From contig NC_092343.1 in NCBI RefSeq assembly GCF_046630445.1, positions 135,835,501-135,899,500 of the forward strand: a stretch of DNA of 64,000 nucleotides. The letters run 5' to 3'. Below, in pieces: positions 57,201 to 64,000 of the stretch (within the stretch, counting starts at the first letter, position 1; each line of letters opens with the position of its first letter). This stretch comes from Rutidosis leptorrhynchoides (taxonomy: Eukaryota > Streptophyta > Magnoliopsida > Asterales > Asteraceae). The translations under genes were made by a program, and so were the position numbers. The notes beneath the pieces are model-generated. The model did not search any database and was not told the origin of the DNA. It saw only the letters and a list, made by a program, of their open reading frames with translations.

Positions 57201-57932
57201 GCATGTGTCATTGATTTTGGAAAGGCCTGGGAAAGGCATTTGCCACTCGCTGAATTTTCGTACAACAACAGTTATCACTCAAGCATTAATGCTGCACCTT
57301 TTGAAGCATTGTATGGCCGTAAGTGCCGATCTCCTATTTGTTGGGCCGAAGTAGGTGAAAAGCAAATCACCGGACCCGAGGTAGTTCACGAAACCACGGA
57401 GAAGATTGCTCAGATCCAAGCTAGACATAAGACTGCCCGTGATCGTCAAAAGAGTTATGCCGATCTTAAACGTAAAGACTTTGAATTCAACATTGCTGAT
57501 CGTGTAATGTTAAAGGTTACACCTTGGAAAGGTGTGATCCGTTTTGGAAAACGTGGAAAGTTGAACCCACGATACATTGGTCCTTTTGAAATCTTGGAAC
57601 GGGTTGGACCCGTTGCTTACCGTTTGGATCTACCAGCGCAATTGAGCTCAGTTCATCCTACCTTCCACGTGTCAAACTTAAAGAAGTGTCTTGCTGCACC
57701 TGAACTTATCATACCACTGGAGGAACTTACAATTGATGACAAACTCCACTTTGTGGAAGAACCAGTTGAGATCATGGATCGTGAGATCAAAACTTTGAAA
57801 CGCAACAAGATTCCGATTGTACGAGTACGATGGAATGCCAAATGAGGACCTGAGTTTATTTGGGAGCGAGAGGATCAAATGATGCGGAAGTATCCTCACC
57901 TTTTCCCGACTCCTCCATCTACCTCAGCTTAA
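54256..57932 (+). pseudogene. Element D gag 3' part and pol: nucleocapsid to chromodomain
   Basis: Continues the gag frame after element C. Two CCHC knuckles (CEKCQRAGHIRKDC, CYECGQTGHFRNAC) come first, then TGA at 54535-54537. Protease has LFDTGADRSYV and VVGMDWL-like VIVGMDWLS. RT starts at [10 protein letters not shown] 1-nt deletion near 55316 (GAPGCL instead of [12 protein letters not shown]) shifts the frame. RT continues with [12 protein letters not shown] and FIDDILIYS, RNase H with [11 protein letters not shown] and [10 protein letters not shown], then TGA 56340, TGA 56424, integrase with an H-H-C-C finger ([18 protein letters not shown]), TAG 56730, the core with [14 protein letters not shown] and [12 protein letters not shown], and the end [12 protein letters not shown] with a chromodomain ([22 protein letters not shown]). 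TGA 57843 precedes GPEFIWEREDQM and KYPHLFP. The final stop is TAA 57930-57932. The domain set is complete, so this is a recently disabled autonomous copy. Confidence 0.94.
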
Positions 57933-57967
57933 ATTTCGGGACGAAATTTTCTTTAACAGGTGGGTAA
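57931..57967 (+). promoter_or_regulatory. Element D stem-loop and polypurine-tract region
   Basis: AAATTTCG-GGA-CGAAATTT at 57931-57949 overlaps the pol stop codon TAA. It is followed by TCTTTAACAGGTGGGTAA and the 3' LTR. AACAGGTGGG is the likely plus-strand primer. Confidence 0.7.
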
Positions 57968-60842
57968 TGTAATGACCCTGGATTTTCCAACGTTTATTTA
58001 TTAATAATTATTATTATTAATACGTGTGATAAAACGAATGTACGTTATTACATTTACATGTTGCCATGATTGCCCGAACTTGACTTTAAATGCCCGAAAC
58101 GTCTTTGTGACACCCGGAACTTGCACGAATAATATTTTCAAGTATTATTTACATTCATGATTAATTTTATTAATCATTTTAATTAACTAAGACTATTATT
58201 TAGTTACTTGGGCTTTATTTGGTTTAACTTGTGAATTTTTGGACTTGAGCTTGTTTATGGTTAATGGACACTTGACTTTGGGCTTACAAGCCCACCCTAC
58301 ATTATTAATGGACCCTTTAGCCCACTCTTTCAAGTGTAAGTATCAATTAAATGGTAACTAGTTAGTTGTAAGGATTGGAATCTAGTTATGCCTTGATCCC
58401 CATGAAACCCCATGCATTAACCACCTTTTGTAAGCTTTTCATGTTAATAACCAACAAACTCTTTCCTTCCCCTTGATGGGCTGCTGCAGCCGTGATCTTT
58501 GATGAGAGTAAAGGGGATTCAAATCTTTTTTTTTACTTACTACTTCACTCACATTCTCTCATTCACTACACACACTTACTTGCATACATTTTTCTCTCTT
58601 TTCTCTCTCATTTTTCTCTCTATCTTGTAAGTGTTTTGAACAACTTGTTCTTCTTTTCTTCACTTGAAAACCGATTTCAAACATCCCATTAATCATCATC
58701 ATCTTTTGTTACTTGAATACTTGTTTGTTATTATTACTTACTTACTTTGTTGTTTGTTATTTACTTACTAGCTTTCAAGAATCTAACTCACTAGTTTGAT
58801 TCTTCATTTTTATCTTGTTATAACAAGAACAACAAGAACATAATCTATCTAGTTATGTTCTACCTTACTTGTTTCAAAAGATTATAAAGTTCATGGTTGA
58901 AAGACATACTTGAAGTTCATGAAGTAAACTTTAAAGTTTACTTTCTAAAGATCAAACTTTGGTTTGAATCTTTAAAGTATGAACAACCATGAACAAATTA
59001 CATGTTTACTTAGTTACTTCTTCATTTTATGCACTTTAATTTCATGTAGTTAGATTATATGGTCAAGTACTACAAGTTAGTCTTGATCTCATATCTCTTG
59101 GAACTAAAAGTTAACTTAAAAGTTCAAGAACATGTAAATAAGTTTTCTTTAAATATAACTTTGTATACTTATGCTTGATCTAGACTTTTGAGTCTTGGAT
59201 CTTCAAGATCTAACTAGGAACTATGTTCTACATCTTAAGATCTTGATTAATTAGTTAAATTTCAAGTTTATAGTTCAATATTTCTTTTAAAGTTCATGTA
59301 TGTGTTAGATCTAAGACTTTGATGTAACTTTGGTTCATCAAACTTCATACAACTCTTAAGTGAGTTGTGCTTCATGTCTTAGACTTGCACTTGGGTTATG
59401 ATGGTCAAATCTTGGTCAAGATGATGCAAACACATCAATGAGTTGTACACTTGAAGCTATATGCATCAAGGATGAGAACCGTGATAAGCATCGAGCACCG
59501 GAACCCATTATCTTACTGTTTCTGTCCAAACCCTACTGACCTACTGTCTCTGTATCAGACCAGTAGACCTGGGCTGTTTTGATTATGATTTCAAATAGAT
59601 ATTTTCGAGTAGATAACTTTTCATATAAGACTCGTCTTAATCCGAGTTACGGTTTAGAATCTATGGCCCTCCGAGCGTCACTATGTCCATTTATTTTTCT
59701 GCTTTCTGTTTATAGTTTCTGTTCTTCTGGTTTCTGTAACACACCAATACACCTGGGCTACTGTAACCATTATTTTCAGATAGCTCAGTTCGTGTAGATA
59801 ACTTTTCATATAGGACTCGTCTTAATCCGAGTTACGGTTTAGGATTTATGGCCCTCCGATCGTCACTATGTCCTTTTAACATTGTGCAGAAATTTCAGAC
59901 CTACTCGCACTTAAACCGTCACCACGGTCAAACGAAGACAATTTTGCTTCTGTAAATTTTACCACACTTAAAAGACTCATATACGGAGCCATGGCCACTG
60001 GTCTCACCTTAATTCAGTAAGGGTAGAGGCCGTGGTGACTGACTGAAGTCAGCCTTTGTTGTAAACTACTTTCATAAACGAAACTTACTTTACGCCTTTT
60101 GTTTGATGATGAATGATGATGACCCTTAAGACCTTATTTACATACTTTTAAACCTATTAAGATGATTTACTGACTTAGTACTATTTGCCTTAGGTTGAGG
60201 ACCTTCGGACCGATTACTTGCACACCTTTTCCGTACCGACTTTACGACTACATTATCATTGTGAGTTATAGCATTCCCTTTTTACTTTAACTTATTTTGG
60301 GAACTGAGAATACATGCGGATTTTATGTTTTACATACTAGGCACGAGTACTTAAACTTATATATGTGTGGGTTATACAACGGCATAAACATTCCCTTTAT
60401 CATACTGTTTTGAAACGCTCTTTGTAGCACTGAAATCTCGTGGCCTACCTTACATACTGTTATACTTAAACTATAGCTCACCAACCTTTGTGTTGATGTT
60501 TTAAAGCATGTTTTTATCAGGTGCTTGAGGTTAGCTTCTGCCGTGTACTAGTCGTGCTGTAGACACCCGCTGCTTAGAGTTGTCGTCGCATGAACTACTT
60601 TATTTTGCATTCAAACATTCGTACCTTTGAACTATGACTTGTAACGACCGTTGTGGTCACATACACTTATTATTTGCTTCTACTTAGTGAAGCATGCTTT
60701 TGGATTGTAAAACATTCGATGTTGGTTTAGACATCACTTTATTATTGAATGCAAACTCTTTTTGAAAATGCATGTAGTACTTACCTTGTAATGATCCTGT
60801 TGTTGATGGTCCGTACATGTTGATTTAGTACGGGGCGTCACA
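57968..60842 (+). repeat. Element D 3' LTR
   Basis: 2875 bp. It lacks 208 nt present in the 5' LTR (about 42093-42300). The deletion ends share CTTTA. Confidence 0.95.
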
Positions 60843-63800
60843 TTGGTGGTGGTTGATGGTGGTAGGCGGTGGTAGGTGGGGGTAGGTTGTGGTTGTTGGT
60901 GGTGGTTGGTGGTGTTTGGTGATGGGTGGTGGTGGTTGGTGGTGGTTGGCGGTGGTTAGCGGTGGTGGTTAGTGGTGGTGGTGGCGGTGGTGGTTGGTTG
61001 GTGGTGGTGGTTGGTATGTGGTTAGTAGTGGTGGTTGGTGGCGGGTGGAGGTGGGTGGTGGAGGTGGCGAGAGGCAGGTGGTGGTGGTGGGTGGTTATGG
61101 TGGTGGTTGGTGGTGGTTGGTGGTGATATATGGTGGTAGTGGGTGGTGGTGGTTGGTGGTGGTATGTGGTGGTATATGGTGGTGGTGGTTGGTGTTGGTG
61201 GTGGTGGTGATGGTTGGTGGTGTTGGTTGATGGTGGTGGTTGATGGCGGGTGGTGGTGGGTGGTGGTGGTGACGGGTGGTGGTGGATGGTGGTTGTGGTT
61301 GGTGGTGGTTGATGGTGGTAGGCGGTGGTAGGTGGGGGTAGGTTGTGGTTGTTGGTGGTGGTTGGTGGTGTTTGGTGATGGGTGGTGGTGGTTGGTAGTG
61401 GTTGGTAGTGGTGGGCGGTGGTGGTTAGTGGTGGTGGTGGCAGTGTTGGTTAGTGGTGGTGGTGGCGGTGGCGGTGGTGGTTGGTTGGTGGTGGTGGTTG
61501 GTGTGTGGTGGTTGGTGGTGGTGTGTGGTGGTGGTGGTTGTGGTGGTGGTTGGTGGTGGTGGTGGTTGGTGATGGTTGATGGTGTTTGGTGGTAGTCGTT
61601 GGTGGTGGTGGTTAGTGGTGGTGGTGGTTGGTGGTGGTGGTTGGTTTTGGTGATTGGTTGTGGTAGTGGTGGTTGATGGTGGTGGTTAGGAGTGGTTGGT
61701 GGTGTGGTGTGTGTGGTGGTGGTGGGTGTTGGAGATGGTTGGTGGTGGTGGTTGGTGTTGGTTGGTGATAATGGTGTGTGGTGGTGGTTGGCGGTCGTGA
61801 TTGGTGGTGGGTGGTTGGTGGTGGTTGGTTGTGGTGGTTGGTGGTGGTGGTGGTGGTTGTTGGTGATGGTTGATGGTGGTGGTGGTGGTGGTTGGTGGTT
61901 GGTGGTGGTGATGAGTGGTGGTGGTGGTGATTGGTGGGTGTTGGTGGTGGTGGTGGTTACTGGTGGTGATGGTGATTGGTGGTGGATGGAGGGTGGTAGT
62001 GGCGGTTAGTGGTGGCGGTTGGTGGTTGGCGGTGGCAGTTGGTGGTTGGTGGTGGGTAGTGGTGGTGGTTGGTTGTGGTGTGTGGTTAGGGTTGGTGGTG
62101 GTGGTGGTTGGTGGTGGTTGGTGGGAGTTGGTGGTAGTGGTGGTTGGTGGTGGTGGTGGTGGTTGGTGGTGTTGGTGGTTGGTGGTGGATGGTGGTGGTT
62201 GGTGGTGGTGATGGATTTTGGTGGTTGGTGGTCGGTAGTTGTGGTGGTTGTTGGTGGTGGTTGGTGGTGGTTGTTGGTGGTGGTGATGGGTGGTGGTGGT
62301 GGTTGGTGGTGGTTGATGAGCGTTGGTGGTAGTGGTTGGTGGTGGTGGGTGTTGGTGGTAGTGGTTAGTGGTGGTGGTAGGTGGTGGTGGTAGGTGGTGG
62401 TGGCGGTTGGCGGTGGTGGTTGGTGGCTGTTGGCGGTAGTGGTTGGTGGGTGTTGGTGGTGGTGATGGTGGTAGTGATCGGTGGTGGATGGTGGATGGTG
62501 GGTGGCGGTGGCGGATGATGGTTGGCGGTTGGTGGTGGTGGTGGGTGGTGGTGGTGGTTGGTGGTGGTGTGTGGTTGTGGTTGGTGGTGGTGGTGGTTGG
62601 TGGTTGTTAATGGGCGTTGATGGTGTTGGTGGTGGTGGTTGGTGGTGGATGGTGGTGGTTGGTGGTGGTGATGGATGGTGGTGTTTGGTGGTGGGTGGTT
62701 GTTGGTGGTGGTGGTTGTTGGTGGTGGTTGGTGGTGGTGGTGATGGGTGGTAGTGGTGGTTGGTGGGCGTTGGTCGTAGTGGTTGGGTGTGGTGGTTGGT
62801 GGAGGATGGTGGTGGTGGGTGGTTGTGGTGGGTGGTGGTGGTGGTTGGCGGTGGTTGGTGGGCGTTGGTGGTAGTGGTGGTTGGTGGTGGTGGTGGTTGG
62901 TGGTGGTGGTGGTTGGTGGATGGTGGTGGTTGGTGGTGGTGATGGATTTTGGTGGTTGGTGGTGGGTAGTTGTGGTGGTTGTTGGTGGTGGTTGGTGGTC
63001 GTTGTTGGTGGTGGTGATGGGTGGTGGTGGTGGTTGGTGGTGGTTGATGGGCGTTGGTGGTAGTGGTTGGTGGTGGTGTGTGTTGGTGGTAGTGGTTGGT
63101 GGTGGTGGGTGGTAGTGGTAGGTGGTGGTGGCGGTTAGCGGTGGTGGTTGGTGGCTATTGGCGGTGGTGGTTGGTAGGTGTTGGTGGTGGTGGTGGTAGT
63201 GATTGGTGGTGGATGGTGGATGGTGGGTGGCGGTGGCGGATGATGGTTGGTGGTGGTGGTGAGTGGTGGTGGTGGTTGGTGGTGGTGTGTGGTTGTGGTT
63301 GGTGGTGGTGGTGGTTGGTGGTGGTTGATGGGCGTTGGTGGTGTTGATGGGGGTGGTTGGTGGTGGATGGTGGTGGTTGGTGGTGGTGATGGATGGTGGT
63401 GTTTGGTGGTGGGTTATTGTTGGTGGTGGGTGGTTGTTGGTGGTGGTTGGTGGTGGTAGTGGTGGTGATGGGGGGTGGTGGTGGTTGGTGGGCGTTGGTG
63501 GTAGTGGTTGGGTGTGGTGGTTGGTAAAGGATGATGGTGGTGGGTGGTTGTGGTGGGTGGTGGTGGTGGTTGGCGGTGGTGGTTGGTAGTGGTGGTGGCG
63601 ATTGGTGGTTGGTAGTGGCGGTTGGTGGTGGTTAGTTGTGGTGGTTGGTGGTGATGGTGGTGTGTGGTGGTTGGTGGGCGTTGGTGGTGGTGGTGGTGGT
63701 GGATGGTGGTGGTAGGTGGTGGTTGGCGGTGGTAGGTGGTGGTAGGTGGTGGTTGGCAGTGGTGGTGGGTAGCGGTGGTGGTGGTGTTGGTGGTGGTGGT

Positions 63801-63945
63801 TGTGGTTGGTGGTGGTGGTGGGTGGCGATGGTTGGTGTTGGTGGTGGTTTGTGGTGGTGGTTGTTGGTGGTGGTGGTGGTTAGTGGTGGTGGGTGGTGGT
63901 TGGTGGTGGTGGGTGGTGGTGGTGGTACGTGGTGATGAAGGTGGT
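60843..63945. repeat. G/T-only minisatellite, right part
   Basis: About 3.1 kb of GGTTGGTGGTGGT units, with C almost confined to GGCGGT-type variants. Two levels of longer repeats are visible: a block with GGTAGGCGGTGGTAGGTGGG recurs at 60861 and 61317 (456 nt apart), and blocks with GATGGATTTT (62210 and 62941) and GATGGATGGTGG (62670 and 63388) recur about 720-730 nt apart. Open frames in it code only for Gly/Val/Trp strings and are not genes. Confidence 0.95.
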
Positions 63946-64000
63946 ACATAATATGTTAACTTTTGTATATTTCATGTGTATTAATTATAATTATTAAAAT
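63946..64000. other. Right flank of the minisatellite
   Basis: 55 nt of AT-rich DNA. Too short to identify. Confidence 0.6.

Larger units (their letters stand above)
39663..60842 (+). mobile_element. Element D: Tekay-like Ty3/gypsy retrotransposon, split by element C
   Basis: LTRs at 39663-42745 and 57968-60842, target duplication TTGGT (39658-39662 and 60843-60847), primer site, pre-gag ORF, gag, protease, RT, RNase H, integrase and chromodomain, all plus strand. Element C interrupts gag. About 30 substitutions in 2.9 kb separate the LTRs (about 1%, by eye), so the insertion is young. Gag-pol is one frame with six stops and one frameshift. Confidence 0.95.

Noticed and set aside
60926-63951. 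Many Gly/Val/Trp-rich open frames
   Set aside because: Translations of the G/T-only minisatellite in several frames. No start context, no domain, and frames shift with each repeat variant.

Overview
The window is a piece of a plant nuclear genome that consists mostly of nested LTR retrotransposons. Its low GC, its long (AT)n tracts, its Tekay-like chromoviruses with LTRs of about 3 kb, and its LTR ends of the form TGTRACRACCC suggest a dicot, probably Asteraceae. The family assignment is inference. I see no intact host protein gene. Host-derived sequence is limited to a decayed poly(ADP-ribose) glycohydrolase (PARG) gene, one tRNA-like gene, a poly(A)-binding-protein fragment carried inside a retrotransposon, and simple or satellite repeats.

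Left part (1-28010): a minus-strand LTR related to element C (1-1424) cuts into the left LTR of element A. Element A (1425-24846, minus strand, Tekay-like) is itself split by element B (7033-19121, minus strand, TSD TGATC). A was inserted into an older, B-like LTR, E (24847-28010). A and B have gag-pol genes with many stops and frameshifts, and their LTR pairs differ by roughly 5% in the stretches compared by eye.

Middle (28011-39662): a Ty1/copia element of Tork/Tnt1 type (28406-33616, plus strand, TSD ACCGA) stands just before the truncated PARG pseudogene (33731-37298). Then follow two oppositely oriented arrays of a TTATCATTCATC motif. They contain a 72-nt tRNA gene with a tRNA-Pro body but a UCG anticodon (38216-38287) and a Stowaway MITE (38457-38698). 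A G/T-only minisatellite begins at 39056.

Right part (39663-64000): element D (39663-60842, plus strand, TSD TTGGT) sits inside the G/T minisatellite, which resumes and runs to about 63945. Element C (45074-54255, plus strand, TSD CAAAC) sits inside the gag gene of D. C has nearly identical LTRs but no gag-pol. It keeps a small upstream ORF and carries a PABP fragment.

The most interesting signals are comparative. Elements A, B, C and D all carry a pre-gag ORF with an acidic, Ser/Asp-rich start and a short C-terminal coiled coil. All four also carry a 19-nt stem-loop with paired compensatory changes 17-18 nt before the 3' LTR. In the three elements that code for pol, this stem begins at the pol stop codon.
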